40,942 nucleotides of DNA from assembly GCF_016744175.1 (NCBI RefSeq), contig NZ_JADGEV010000027.1, positions 1 to 40,942 of the forward strand. The letters run 5' to 3'. The notes beneath the pieces are model-generated. The model ran no database searches and had not been told where the DNA came from. It was given only the letters and a program-made list of their open reading frames with translations. Each line of letters starts with the position of its first letter. Positions within the stretch are counted from its first letter, which is position 1. The position numbers and the translations under genes were made by a program. Below are positions 33,083 through 40,942 of the stretch, piece after piece. The DNA is from Neptunomonas sp. GTDB lineage: Bacteria; Pseudomonadota; Gammaproteobacteria; Pseudomonadales; Balneatricaceae.

Positions 33083-34264
33083 ATGACAAATATACTGACT
33101 GCTCCATCGCGTGGCTTTGAGCATAGCGAATTTGAAATACGCACTGAGATACTGCAAAGCCGTATGGCAGCACAACAAATAGATGCTGTCTTTTTTACAA
33201 CTGAGCCTGAGTTTCGCTACTTCAGTGGCTTTAAATCGCAGTTTTGGGAAAGCCCGACGCGACCTTGGTTTTTGGTTGTTCCTGCCAAAGGGAAGCCGAT
33301 TGCCGTCGTACCAGAAATTGGTGTGGCTGGCTTTGAACAAACTTGGGTCGATGATGTTCGCAGTTGGCCATCTCCAAGGCCGATGGATGATGGAATAAGC
33401 CTGCTTGCTGATACCATAAAAAGTGTTGCTAATGGATCGCATAACGTTGGTGCGATGCTGGGCCCTGAAACACATTTACGTATGCCTGCAGCTAACTACC
33501 AGACTTTGCTAGAGCACTTGAGTTCACACCAAATGGTGGATGTGAGTGAGATAATACGAGACCTGCGTAGTGTTAAATCTGCCGCTGAAATAGACAAGCT
33601 ACGTTTTGCCTGTGATGTGACGGCTGCGGGTTTTGATTATCTGCTACACAACTTAAATGCAGGTATGACTGAGCGCGAAGCCTGCAAAGCCATGCATTTG
33701 GAAATGCTGCGCTTAGGTGCTGATTCATGTCCGTATTTGATCTCAGCATCGGGACAGGGGGGGTACGACAACATCATTATGGGGCCAACAGATCGTAAGC
33801 TTATTCAAGGTGATGTTTTGATCATTGATACGGGCGCAAACTTTGACGGCTATTTTAGTGATTATGATCGTAATTTTGCTTTTGGTGACGTTGATCGAGC
33901 AACCCATGATGCGTATGAGGCTGTGTATGCTTCTACTGAAGCCGGTTTGAATATTGCAGCTCCAGGGCGCACTACAGGGGATGTATGGCAAGCCATGTGG
34001 TCAGTTTTGGAAAATGCCGGTGCATTAGGCAATGATGTCGGCCGTATGGGGCATGGTCTGGGTATGCAGTTAACAGAATGGCCATCAAATGTGGAGGGTG
34101 GCAATGTGATTTTACAGGCGGGGATGATAATGACACTAGAGCCTGGAATGACATTTGCTGCTGGGAAAATGATGGTTCATGAAGAAAATATTCTGATTAC
34201 TGATAATGGCTGTGAAATGCTGCATAAACGCGCATGGTCAACGCTTCCTGTCATAAATCGCTAA
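33083..34264 (+). CDS. M24 family metallohydrolase (Xaa-Pro dipeptidase-like)
   Basis: About 393 residues from ATG 33083. N-terminal creatinase-like domain (about 20-155), C-terminal pita-bread domain with all five metal ligands: Asp in IIDTGANFDGYF, Asp in SDYDRNF, His in GHGLGMQLTE, Glu in TLEPGM and Glu in MVHEENIL. This separates it from metal-free creatinase and fits a two-metal hydrolase. M24 relatives include DoeA/EutD, which open the ectoine ring, but the N-terminal domain here lacks sequences I associate with those, so the substrate is left open. It lies 46 bp after dctM and ends the operon at a terminator. Confidence 0.88.
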   Translation: MTNILTAPSRGFEHSEFEIRTEILQSRMAAQQIDAVFFTTEPEFRYFSGFKSQFWESPTRPWFLVVPAKGKPIAVVPEIGVAGFEQTWVDDVRSWPSPRPMDDGISLLADTIKSVANGSHNVGAMLGPETHLRMPAANYQTLLEHLSSHQMVDVSEIIRDLRSVKSAAEIDKLRFACDVTAAGFDYLLHNLNAGMTEREACKAMHLEMLRLGADSCPYLISASGQGGYDNIIMGPTDRKLIQGDVLIIDTGANFDGYFSDYDRNFAFGDVDRATHDAYEAVYASTEAGLNIAAPGRTTGDVWQAMWSVLENAGALGNDVGRMGHGLGMQLTEWPSNVEGGNVILQAGMIMTLEPGMTFAAGKMMVHEENILITDNGCEMLHKRAWSTLPVINR

Positions 34265-34298
34265 CAATACTGTCTATTCTTAACTGCCTGCACCTAAC

Positions 34299-34327
34299 AA
34301 TGGCTTTGCATAAACAGAGCCATTTTT
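34299..34327 (+). terminator. Intrinsic terminator after the M24 gene
   Basis: AATGGCTTTG (34299-34308) pairs with CAGAGCCATT (34315-34324), 10 bp with one G-T pair, around a 6-nt loop, and leads into five T residues. It ends the TRAP-hydrolase operon. Confidence 0.85.
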
Positions 34328-34388
34328 AGTCATGCTCAATGGTAGGCCTTTTGAAAACATCAACCGCTTATATTCTGCAAGGTTTCCT

Positions 34389-35276
34389 ATGAGCACAAAC
34401 CAAGAGGGGGCTAGTGGCCGCTCGACTGGCATGTTGTACAGCTTAGTCGGAGCGCTTTTGTTAACTCCCGACGCTGTGGTTTTACGTTGGATCAGCATTG
34501 AACATGCTGAAGTATTATTATGGCGTGGTGTTTTTTTTACGTTAGGTTTTTCTCTCATAGTGCTAATGCGTCGTCGCTCAAAGGTATTCTCAGCTATAAG
34601 GCTGGCTGGTTGGCCGGGAGTGTTTTGTGGTTTGTTTTTTGCGCTCAATACTTATTTTTATACGCAGGCATTACTGCAAACAAGTGCGGCTGCCGCCATG
34701 ATGATTATCAGCACTGCGCCCATATTTGCTGCGCTGATAGGGTGGTTTTGGTTGCGAGAACGGTTAAGTCTTAGTGTCGGTTTAACGATTGTTGTAACCA
34801 TGATTGGTATGGCTATTATCGTCAGTGATGAAGGAGGACAAAACAGCTTATTTGGCAACCTTATGGCCGTTGGGTGTGCGGCTTTTATGGCCATTAATTT
34901 TAATTGGGCGCGCCGCTATGCGCCTCGTGATATATCGCCTGGTCTTATATTTGGTGGGGTGTTCGTTTTCATTTTTGGTTGGTTAGAAACAGGAGTAATA
35001 CAGGCACGCCCTGGTGAGCTGGGAGCTATGTTTTTGTCAGCAGCGATTGCTATGCCCATTGGTTTTGTACTGCTACAAATTGCGCCGCGCTATATCAGTG
35101 CAACGAAAGTGAGCTTGTTTTTATTATTGGAATCAATCTTCGCGCCTGTTTGGGTGTGGCTAGTGTTAGATGAAGCACCTAGCATCACTACAATGGTTGG
35201 CAGTGCTGTTGTTGTTTTTGCTTTGTTACTTTATAGCTATCAGATGCTTAAGAGGTCAGGCGCGTTTAAGCCTTAG
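34389..35276 (+). CDS. EamA/DMT superfamily transporter
   Basis: 295 residues from ATG 34389 (AAGG 7 nt upstream; in-frame ATG at 34332 lies too close to the terminator and lacks a ribosome site). Ten predicted membrane helices in two EamA repeats: GALLLTPDAVVLRWI and LNTYFYTQALLQTSAAAAMMIISTAPIFAALIGWFWLRERLS in the first, the ISATKVSLFLLLESIFAPVWVWLVLDE stretch in the second. DMT proteins export amino acids or metabolites. It follows the catabolic operon but after a terminator, so it may be separately expressed; a role in overflow export is only inference. Confidence 0.9.
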   Translation: MSTNQEGASGRSTGMLYSLVGALLLTPDAVVLRWISIEHAEVLLWRGVFFTLGFSLIVLMRRRSKVFSAIRLAGWPGVFCGLFFALNTYFYTQALLQTSAAAAMMIISTAPIFAALIGWFWLRERLSLSVGLTIVVTMIGMAIIVSDEGGQNSLFGNLMAVGCAAFMAINFNWARRYAPRDISPGLIFGGVFVFIFGWLETGVIQARPGELGAMFLSAAIAMPIGFVLLQIAPRYISATKVSLFLLLESIFAPVWVWLVLDEAPSITTMVGSAVVVFALLLYSYQMLKRSGAFKP

Positions 35277-35399
35277 GTAATTGTATTTTTTGGTTTAATT
35301 ATCAACACATCTTTTAAACTCTTTATAACTCTAAGGCGTATATATCCTTTTATAGAAGAACTACTATCAGATTAACTTACCTGTTTATGAGTCTAAAAA

Positions 35400-35993
35400 A
35401 TGATTAAAAAAATACAGTATTACTTCGTTTTAAATTCTCCTTGGAGTTATTTTTCGGGTGCTCGCCTAGCTGAAATAGCTAAAGAACAGGATGCTTCAAT
35501 AGACTTAAAGCCGGTAGTGCTTAAGGAGCTATTTCCTCGCACGGGTGGCCAACCTTTAAAGCAACGTTCTGAGCAGCGCCAAGCTTATCGATTGATAGAG
35601 TTACAGCGTTGGAGTCGGGAGCTAGCCTTGCCTATTCATCTTGAACCAACATTTTTCCCTGTTGATGAAAATCTTGCCGTACATACCGTGCTTGCTGCTA
35701 TTGAAGGTAAACACGATGCCCTTAAGCTTGTAATTGCATTGGGGGCTGCGCTGTGGAGAGATAACCTGAACTTGGCAGATGAGCAAGTCATAAGGGATGT
35801 ATTGGCTGCGCTACATTTACCAGTATCACTCCTGAATAAAGCGAAAGAGGCAGAGGGGTATTCTCAATTATTGAGTGAGAATACGGAGGACGCTATTTCC
35901 CAAGGTGTATTTGGAGTGCCATCGTTTGTTGTTGAATCTGAGATTTTTTGGGGACAAGACAGGTTAGCATTTCTTGAGAAGGCGTTGGCTTAA
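35400..35993 (+). CDS. 2-hydroxychromene-2-carboxylate isomerase family protein (DsbA fold)
   Basis: 197 residues, close to family length. DsbA-fold, kappa-class GST-like protein with SPWSYFSGARL (about 13-23) carrying the active-site serine in place of cysteine, ARTGG-type FPRTGGQPLKQRS in the middle and the cis-proline segment GVFGVPSFVVESEIFWGQDRLAFL near the C-terminus. NahD, the type enzyme, isomerises a naphthalene-pathway intermediate using glutathione. No aromatic-degradation genes are nearby, so the real substrate is unknown. The gene stands alone. Confidence 0.88.
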   Translation: MIKKIQYYFVLNSPWSYFSGARLAEIAKEQDASIDLKPVVLKELFPRTGGQPLKQRSEQRQAYRLIELQRWSRELALPIHLEPTFFPVDENLAVHTVLAAIEGKHDALKLVIALGAALWRDNLNLADEQVIRDVLAALHLPVSLLNKAKEAEGYSQLLSENTEDAISQGVFGVPSFVVESEIFWGQDRLAFLEKALA

Positions 35994-36004
35994 CCGTCTA
36001 AAGA

Positions 36005-36026
36005 GACCCTTAAAAAGGGACTTTTA
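36005..36026 (+). terminator. Weak terminator-like hairpin
   Basis: CCCTT (36007-36011) and AAGGG (36015-36019) enclose a 3-nt loop, followed by ACTTTT. It lies just after the isomerase gene stop. The stem is short. Confidence 0.4.
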
Positions 36027-36149
36027 AAAAACAACAGCCGAGTAAATTGCTTTCAACGAGAACTAAAGCTAAAGTTTAATTGAATCTCATGGCAAATTGG
36101 TATGACCAATTTTCTTTAAGTCAAAATTAAAATAATAATTGAGTACGTT

Positions 36150-38033
36150 ATGCCCAAACTCTCCTTTAAGCAAAAACTGATAGCGTTGATACTTATTACG
36201 CTTGTCGGGATTATCTGTATAAGTGTTGTTGCATTTAATACGCTATACACGCTCAATAGCGCAGCCTCACGTGTGTCACAACTGACTTCAGTTAGCGATA
36301 CATTATCCAGTGTGCAGTTGGATATGATTACAACCGAGAATAATTTAGCTCGACTCAGTGATAAAAATGTTAAAGGATTTACAGAGAGTGCTGCAGCGCT
36401 TGCTAGTGAATATCAGCCTATTCTTCAGGAATATGCTAACCAAACTGATTCCTCGCGATTAAAAGAAGCATTACAGAATACAGAGAGTGCATTTCTTAAA
36501 TACCAGACATCTATTGTTTCTCAAATAGAGTCAATTAAGAAACTAGGGTTCGATAATACTTCCGGTGTGATGCTTTCATTGCAGACAACTGCATTAAAGC
36601 TTAATAGCCAACTTTCAACATTCAGCACATTCCATAAGCTGTTTATAATCGCGCGCCAATTAGAGAAAGAGTATCTCATTGACCCTAATGATGCAGCCGC
36701 CGCAAAGTTGTTTAAGCAAATAGATTTGGTAGCAACAAGCATAAAAGAAGCAGAGTTCTACGATGCTTTTGGAAAAGACATTGAGGCTTATCAAGCGTCG
36801 CTTAAGCAAGTGACTGCTGCTGCTTCCATTAAGAGTACAACTCAACAACAGATGCTAAATGCTAGAGCTGAGTTTAGTAACATCAGCCAACGTACCCAAA
36901 AATTGGTAAAGACTGACTTACTAATAAGTGCACAGTCAAAAGCGGAAAAAGCGACTAGCAAAGCGGAGTGGACTTTAGGTTTAGTGAGTATTGGGGTTGG
37001 TATTATAGTAACGTTTATTTTGATTATGATTAGCCTGAAAACAACCCGAACATTAAAGCGAATCATTCATCACCTTCATGCTATTGCTCATGGAGAGCTT
37101 AACCAAACTATTCCTGTAAATGCTACGCATCAAGATGAGTTTGATCAGGTATCGTCTGCTGTGAACACGACAGCTAATGATTTAAGAACATTGATTGGGC
37201 AGGTTATTGGTAGCCAAAAAATGCTTAATCAACAAGCAGCAGAATTAAGTGCTTCTGTGCAAACTATTGCAGAAAATAACAGCATAGTGTCGGATCAATC
37301 TAATACCCTTGCTGCTGCAACAGAGCAGATCAGCGTTACTGCTAACCATGTGGCTGATAGTATCAAGAGTCTTAATAGTGAAACAGATAACGCGCACGGT
37401 GCTGCGGTTAATGGTGGTAATACAATACAACTAGCCATGCAAGCACTGACCAGCACCTCTGATATTGTTGAGCAGTCGTCTCAGCAGTTAGCTCAGCTGC
37501 AAAAAGACTCTCAGAAGATCGATAGTGTACTCGAAATTATTAACGGGCTAGCCGATCAAACCAATTTGCTGGCACTCAATGCTGCTATTGAAGCCGCGCG
37601 GGCAGGTGATGCCGGAAGAGGCTTCTCTGTTGTTGCAGATGAAGTGAGGTCGCTAGCTGAAAGAACCGTATCGGCCACGGGTGAAATAACGAAAACAGTG
37701 AGAGCGATACAAAAACAAACGGACGATGTAATCACGACCATGGAGCAAAGTCAGAGTAGTATCGATAATGTCAAAAAACAAAGCGATGATGCTCAAACTG
37801 CAGTAAGGCAGATAGAAGAGCAAACGCGACAAGCATCTCTCACGAGTAATGATATATACGACTCTATAGCTGAGGTTGCGAGAACCACAAGTGAAATGGC
37901 TTCAAGTATGGACAGCATCGCACATGTAATTGAAGACAATAAAGAAGCGTCTCAGGCTATCGTAGTATCGAGTGATAGTTTGCTGAGCAGTGCTGCCGAT
38001 ATGGGGCAGATGACCAGTAAATTTACTTTATAG
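36150..38033 (+). CDS. Methyl-accepting chemotaxis protein with HBM-type sensor
   Basis: 627 residues. One helix at about 10-30, an all-helical periplasmic sensor of about 240 residues, resembling the HBM bimodular domain (as in McpS-type receptors for TCA intermediates or acetate), and a second helix at about 275-297. Then HAMP (about 298-350) and the cytoplasmic signalling domain, with the highly conserved tip [41 protein letters not shown]. There is no C-terminal CheR-tether pentapeptide; it ends SKFTL. The ligand is unknown, but the position beside the TRAP catabolic genes makes the same solute worth testing. No che genes are in the window. Confidence 0.94.
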   Translation: MPKLSFKQKLIALILITLVGIICISVVAFNTLYTLNSAASRVSQLTSVSDTLSSVQLDMITTENNLARLSDKNVKGFTESAAALASEYQPILQEYANQTDSSRLKEALQNTESAFLKYQTSIVSQIESIKKLGFDNTSGVMLSLQTTALKLNSQLSTFSTFHKLFIIARQLEKEYLIDPNDAAAAKLFKQIDLVATSIKEAEFYDAFGKDIEAYQASLKQVTAAASIKSTTQQQMLNARAEFSNISQRTQKLVKTDLLISAQSKAEKATSKAEWTLGLVSIGVGIIVTFILIMISLKTTRTLKRIIHHLHAIAHGELNQTIPVNATHQDEFDQVSSAVNTTANDLRTLIGQVIGSQKMLNQQAAELSASVQTIAENNSIVSDQSNTLAAATEQISVTANHVADSIKSLNSETDNAHGAAVNGGNTIQLAMQALTSTSDIVEQSSQQLAQLQKDSQKIDSVLEIINGLADQTNLLALNAAIEAARAGDAGRGFSVVADEVRSLAERTVSATGEITKTVRAIQKQTDDVITTMEQSQSSIDNVKKQSDDAQTAVRQIEEQTRQASLTSNDIYDSIAEVARTTSEMASSMDSIAHVIEDNKEASQAIVVSSDSLLSSAADMGQMTSKFTL

Positions 38034-38045
38034 GTTTAACTTAGC

Positions 38046-38071
38046 CAGCTCCGCATGAATATGTGGAGCTG
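38046..38071 (+). repeat. Inverted repeat after the chemoreceptor gene
   Basis: CAGCTCC (38046-38052) and GGAGCTG (38065-38071) form a 7-bp stem with a 12-nt loop, followed by CAATTCTTT. It may mark the transcript end, though the T content after it is weak. Confidence 0.45.
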
Positions 38072-38197
38072 CAATTCTTTATGACGCAGTAACCCCCCGC
38101 CACACACTGGAATCTGGCAGAACTGGGAAGTCGATCTATACTGCAAAGCAGCTCATTATTTTATGGGTTATTTTGCTTTCATTTCTCAGGGTAATGT

Positions 38198-39100
38198 ATG
38201 AGCTTATTCAATGATATAAGTCGATTTCTTGGTAGTAGTACTGCGCAGAAACAGAACTTTCAGGAAGATTTATTACGCAGTTTATTAGTCATGGCGTGGA
38301 TGGTTGAGGCGCGTGATCCCTATACGGGTGGACATCTTTGGCGGGTCTCTCGTTTTTCGCATTTATTAGCGAGTGCGTCAGGTTTACCTGACGCAGATAT
38401 CGCTCGTATTGCGTTAGGTGGTTTTTTACATGACTTAGGAAAAATTGGTGTGCCTGATCATATCTTGAATAAGACCGACAGACTTACTGAAGAAGAATAC
38501 GCTGTGATTAAAACTCACCCTGAAGTTGGCTGGCGCACGTTGGCGGGGCATCCTCTGGCTTGGTTGGCTGAGGCGGCTATTCGGTCTCATCATGAGATGC
38601 CCAACGGTAAAGGTTACCCTAATGGTTTATCGGGAGATGATATTCCGGTAGATGCACGAATAGTGGGTATTTGTGATGCCTTTGATGCAATGACAAGCAC
38701 CCGGCCATATCGTCGTGAAATGCCCATAAAAAAAGCACTTTCTATTATTGAAGAAAATCTCGGCGGACAGTTTGATCGAGCCTTTGGTGAGCGTTTTTTG
38801 GCGCTAGGTGCTGCGGGCAAGCTTGATCATATTGTGGGGCACAGCGATGAAGGAATACCTTTACATGAGTGTTTAATGTGTGGGCCGACATTGGTGTTGC
38901 GCAAGGAACAAGCCGCCGGTGAGCATATTTATTGCAGAAATTGCACAGGTGAATATCTAGTACAAGAACAAGGTGGAATGCTAGTCACAACGCCAACAAA
39001 AAGATCTGGCAGTGCTAAAGACCTAGAGCCCGACGTTGATAATGCTTTAATCGCACGGGTTATTCACGAATCGGCCAGTGCGCTGTTGTTGAGAAGTTAA
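38198..39100 (+). CDS. HD-GYP domain protein with C-terminal CxxC pair
   Basis: 300 residues. The HD-GYP domain (about 30-195) is intact: GGHLWRVSRFSHLLA, HDLGKIGVPDHIL with the HD pair, KTHPEVG, HHEMPNGKGYPNGL with the GYP motif, and DAFDAMTSTRPYR. It probably hydrolyses cyclic di-GMP, opposing the GGDEF protein in this window. No receiver or membrane domain precedes it. The C-terminal region (about 220-260) has ECLMCG and YCRNCTG about 27 residues apart, which look like a zinc-ribbon or metal-binding tail of unknown role. TCAGGG lies upstream of the ATG. The gene stands alone and converges with nirD. Confidence 0.9.
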   Translation: MSLFNDISRFLGSSTAQKQNFQEDLLRSLLVMAWMVEARDPYTGGHLWRVSRFSHLLASASGLPDADIARIALGGFLHDLGKIGVPDHILNKTDRLTEEEYAVIKTHPEVGWRTLAGHPLAWLAEAAIRSHHEMPNGKGYPNGLSGDDIPVDARIVGICDAFDAMTSTRPYRREMPIKKALSIIEENLGGQFDRAFGERFLALGAAGKLDHIVGHSDEGIPLHECLMCGPTLVLRKEQAAGEHIYCRNCTGEYLVQEQGGMLVTTPTKRSGSAKDLEPDVDNALIARVIHESASALLLRS

Positions 39101-39126
39101 TCTCCCTGCTATATGTACTCACTATT

Positions 39127-39157
39127 CGCCCATCTATGCTTCAGTGCTAGATGGGCG
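39127..39157. terminator. Stem-loop between convergent HD-GYP gene and nirD
   Basis: CGCCCATCTA (39127-39136) and TAGATGGGCG (39148-39157) form a perfect 10-bp stem with an 11-nt loop in the 70-bp gap between convergent stop codons. Neither strand has a proper T-run, so it may be a bidirectional 3'-end structure rather than a classical terminator. Confidence 0.6.
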
Positions 39158-39170
39158 AGGTCTGTTGTGT

Positions 39171-39509
39171 TTACGCAGTATGAATCATCACTCGCTCGTT
39201 AATTATTCGTGTTTCCCAAACAGGTAAGCTAACCGCGTCATCCTCTAAACAACGTCCATCCTCAAGCAAAAAATGCTGTTTATACAGTGGAGAAGCCACA
39301 AACAGCTTTCCCTGTTTTGAGCCAATGATACCGCGTGACATCACATTAGCATTACCAAAGGGGTCGTACTGGCCAACGGCATATACTTTTTGCTCGCTAG
39401 GAAGGTAGAAAAGGGCGACTTGCTCTTTTTTTAATAGTGCACAGACTCCACTGTTAGCAACTAAATCACGGGTGCTGCACAGGTCGAACCATTCATTTTT
39501 AGTAGTCAT
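39171..39509 (-). CDS. nirD: Nitrite reductase small subunit NirD
   Basis: 112 residues, the usual NirD length, with a Rieske-like fold lacking the iron-sulfur ligands. Recognisable stretches are VCALLKKEQVALFYLP, QYDPFGNANVMSRGIIG and FVASPLYKQHFLLEDGRCLEDD. It partners NirB in the NADH-dependent cytoplasmic reduction of nitrite to ammonium. GAGGAG lies before the ATG and the start is 10 nt after the nirB stop, so the two are in one operon. No nasA gene follows; it lies 15 kb further on the same strand. Confidence 0.95.
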   Translation of the reverse strand: MTTKNEWFDLCSTRDLVANSGVCALLKKEQVALFYLPSEQKVYAVGQYDPFGNANVMSRGIIGSKQGKLFVASPLYKQHFLLEDGRCLEDDAVSLPVWETRIINERVMIHTA

Positions 39510-39519
39510 TTTCTGCTCC

Positions 39520-40942
39520 TCATACCATCATTTTGATGGGTTCAGCGGTTGTTTTTTCTACTTCGTTAGCGGGACGAATTTGACCGCGATCTTCAATAAA
39601 GACAATATTATTGTCAGCTTTTTCGCTGTTAACGAAGGTTCGGAAGCGCTTTAATGCGTCTTCGTCGTCGAGAGTTCGCTTCCATTCACATTGGTAGGCG
39701 TCAATCACATGGTTCATTTGGCTTTCAAGTGCATCGTTCAAACCTAAGTGGTCGCCAATAACTACTTTTCTTAGGTAATCCAAACCTCCCTCAAGGTTTT
39801 CCATCCAGACAGATGTACGTTGTAGGCGCTTGCCTGTTTTAATATAAAACATTAGAAAGCGATCAATGTATTTCACCAGTGTCTCTTTATCCAGGTCGGT
39901 AGCAAATAGATCTCCGTGGCGCGGCTTCATTCCACCATTACCACACAGATAGAGGTTCCAGCCTTTTTCCGTTGCGATAATACCAACATCTTTGCTCTGC
40001 GCTTCGGCACACTCACGGGTACAACCTGATACACCAAATTTGAACTTATGTGGTGCTCGCAAACCTTTGTAACGATTCTCAAGTTCTATAGCGAGACCGA
40101 CACTATCGTCCACGCCGTAACGACACCAAGTACTACCAACGCAAGATTTCACAGTACGAAGGGACTTTCCGTAAGCGTGTCCGGTTTCCATTCCAGCGTC
40201 AATGAGCTCTTTCCATATAGCAGGGAGTTGTTCAAGACGCGCGCCAAACAAGTCAATACGCTGCCCCCCTGTTACTTTGGCATAGAGGTTATATTTTTTA
40301 CCAACTTGTCCAATGGTAATCAGTTGGTCGGGTGTGATTTCACCACCGGGAACACGAGGAACAACCGAATAAGTCCCATCTTTTTGCATGTTCGCCATAA
40401 AAGTATCGTTAGTGTCTTGCAGGCCAACGTGTGGCGTATCAAGAATGTACTCATTCCAGCATGATGCTAATAGAGAGCCGATTAACGGTTTGCAGATCTC
40501 ACAGCCATGACCATGGCCATGTGTGCTCAGTAGGCTATCAAAGGTCTTGATCTCTTCAATACGAATGATGTTATATAGGTCTTCGCGGGTATAAGCGAAG
40601 TGCTCACAGATGTCAGTACATACTTCAACACCACGTTGCTCTAATTCGTAATTAACAAGGTCGGTTAATAGCTGGTTACATCCACCGCACCCTGATGCCG
40701 CTTTAGTGTCCGCTTTTACGTCGCACACGGTTTTTGCCCCACCTTCTATTGAACAAAAAATGGCCCCTTTTGTTACATCATGACATGAGCATATATGTGC
40801 AGTGTCAGGAAGTGCGCTGACACCTAAACCGGTTTCAGCGTCATCTCCCCCAAAGTTAGGCACGATTAACGTTTCTGGGTTGGAAGGTAACTTAATACCG
40901 TTGAGCGCATACTGTAGCAAGGTTCCATAATCATTGGCCTCA
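39520..40942 (-). CDS. nirB: Nitrite reductase large subunit NirB (partial, N-terminal part beyond window)
   Basis: The last 473 or so residues of NirB are present; the frame runs open through the right edge, so the FAD/NADH-binding N-terminal part is missing only because of the window limit. Visible are a BFD-like 2Fe-2S region (CSCHDVTKGAI with CGGCNQLL), a further CEICKPLIGSLLASCWNEY, the nitrite/sulfite reductase ferredoxin-like half domain (GQVGKKYNLYAKVTGGQRIDLFGA) and the siroheme/4Fe-4S site (SCVGSTWCRYG and SGCTRECAEAQ). It catalyses six-electron reduction of nitrite to ammonium with NADH. The stop is 10 nt before nirD. Confidence 0.96.
   Translation of the reverse strand, partial: EANDYGTLLQYALNGIKLPSNPETLIVPNFGGDDAETGLGVSALPDTAHICSCHDVTKGAIFCSIEGGAKTVCDVKADTKAASGCGGCNQLLTDLVNYELEQRGVEVCTDICEHFAYTREDLYNIIRIEEIKTFDSLLSTHGHGHGCEICKPLIGSLLASCWNEYILDTPHVGLQDTNDTFMANMQKDGTYSVVPRVPGGEITPDQLITIGQVGKKYNLYAKVTGGQRIDLFGARLEQLPAIWKELIDAGMETGHAYGKSLRTVKSCVGSTWCRYGVDDSVGLAIELENRYKGLRAPHKFKFGVSGCTRECAEAQSKDVGIIATEKGWNLYLCGNGGMKPRHGDLFATDLDKETLVKYIDRFLMFYIKTGKRLQRTSVWMENLEGGLDYLRKVVIGDHLGLNDALESQMNHVIDAYQCEWKRTLDDEDALKRFRTFVNSEKADNNIVFIEDRGQIRPANEVEKTTAEPIKMMV

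Noticed and set aside
33083-34264. M24 gene as ectoine hydrolase (doeA/eutD) or creatinase
   Set aside because: All five metal ligands rule against creatinase, and the N-terminal domain does not look like DoeA; only the superfamily call is supported.
1-40942. CRISPR arrays, rRNA genes and insertion sequences
   Set aside because: No regularly spaced repeat array, no rRNA sequence and no intact transposase or IS terminal repeats were seen.

Overview
The window looks like chromosome of a marine gammaproteobacterium, probably an Oceanospirillales-type heterotroph. This is inferred from gene families (monomeric NADP isocitrate dehydrogenase, MtnK, CcoG, TRAP transporter, HBM-type chemoreceptor, NasA/NirBD), not from a marker gene. 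Apart from the left end it is ordinary, densely coded chromosome with moderate AT content.

Left end (1-3.3 kb): the edge of a mobile island. Two gene cassettes, one for a membrane-anchored tail-collar protein and one for a PLD-like HDR protein, are each followed by a recognisable integron attC site (834-964 and 1694-1749). A phage/island-type tyrosine recombinase follows, ending about 210 bp from the 3' end of a tRNA-Ser(GGA) gene, the probable integration site. No integron integrase is visible, so this is either the distal end of an integron or an attC cluster without intI.

3.5-20.3 kb: housekeeping and metabolic genes. They are hemerythrin (with a candidate NsrR box), a membrane diguanylate cyclase, D-serine dehydratase, monomeric isocitrate dehydrogenase, CcoG, a MocR-type regulator, an SDR-cupin pair diverging from an HxlR regulator, a TauE exporter, methylthioribose kinase, a DUF2157 and DUF4401/GDYXXLXY membrane pair, DgkA and a single-domain rhodanese. 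A stretch of about 860 bp (20.3-21.2 kb) holds only gene debris, including the C-terminal end of a 2-keto-4-pentenoate hydratase-like gene.

21.2-25.5 kb: assimilatory nitrate reductase nasA on the minus strand. Its upstream region has tandem NtrC-like boxes, a -24/-12 sigma-54 promoter and a leader ending in an intrinsic terminator just before the start codon. These fit nitrogen-controlled initiation plus antitermination. Next comes an MscS-type channel, then a candidate Fur-controlled small RNA of about 120 nt with its own promoter, Fur box, hairpin and UUCG terminator.

25.9-35.3 kb: a catabolic gene group. It has diaminopropionate ammonia-lyase, a divergent Lrp/AsnC regulator, an Asp/Glu-racemase-superfamily enzyme, an M20 amidohydrolase, a complete DctP-DctQ-DctM TRAP transporter, an M24 metallohydrolase and an EamA exporter. 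I infer uptake and hydrolysis of a nitrogen-rich, possibly diaminopropionate-containing or ectoine-like compound, ending in 2-oxoacid and ammonia. The substrate is unknown. A DsbA-fold isomerase, an HBM chemoreceptor and an HD-GYP protein follow.

39.2 kb to the end: nirD and the C-terminal part of nirB (cut by the window edge), on the same strand as nasA but separated from it by about 15 kb of almost entirely plus-strand genes.
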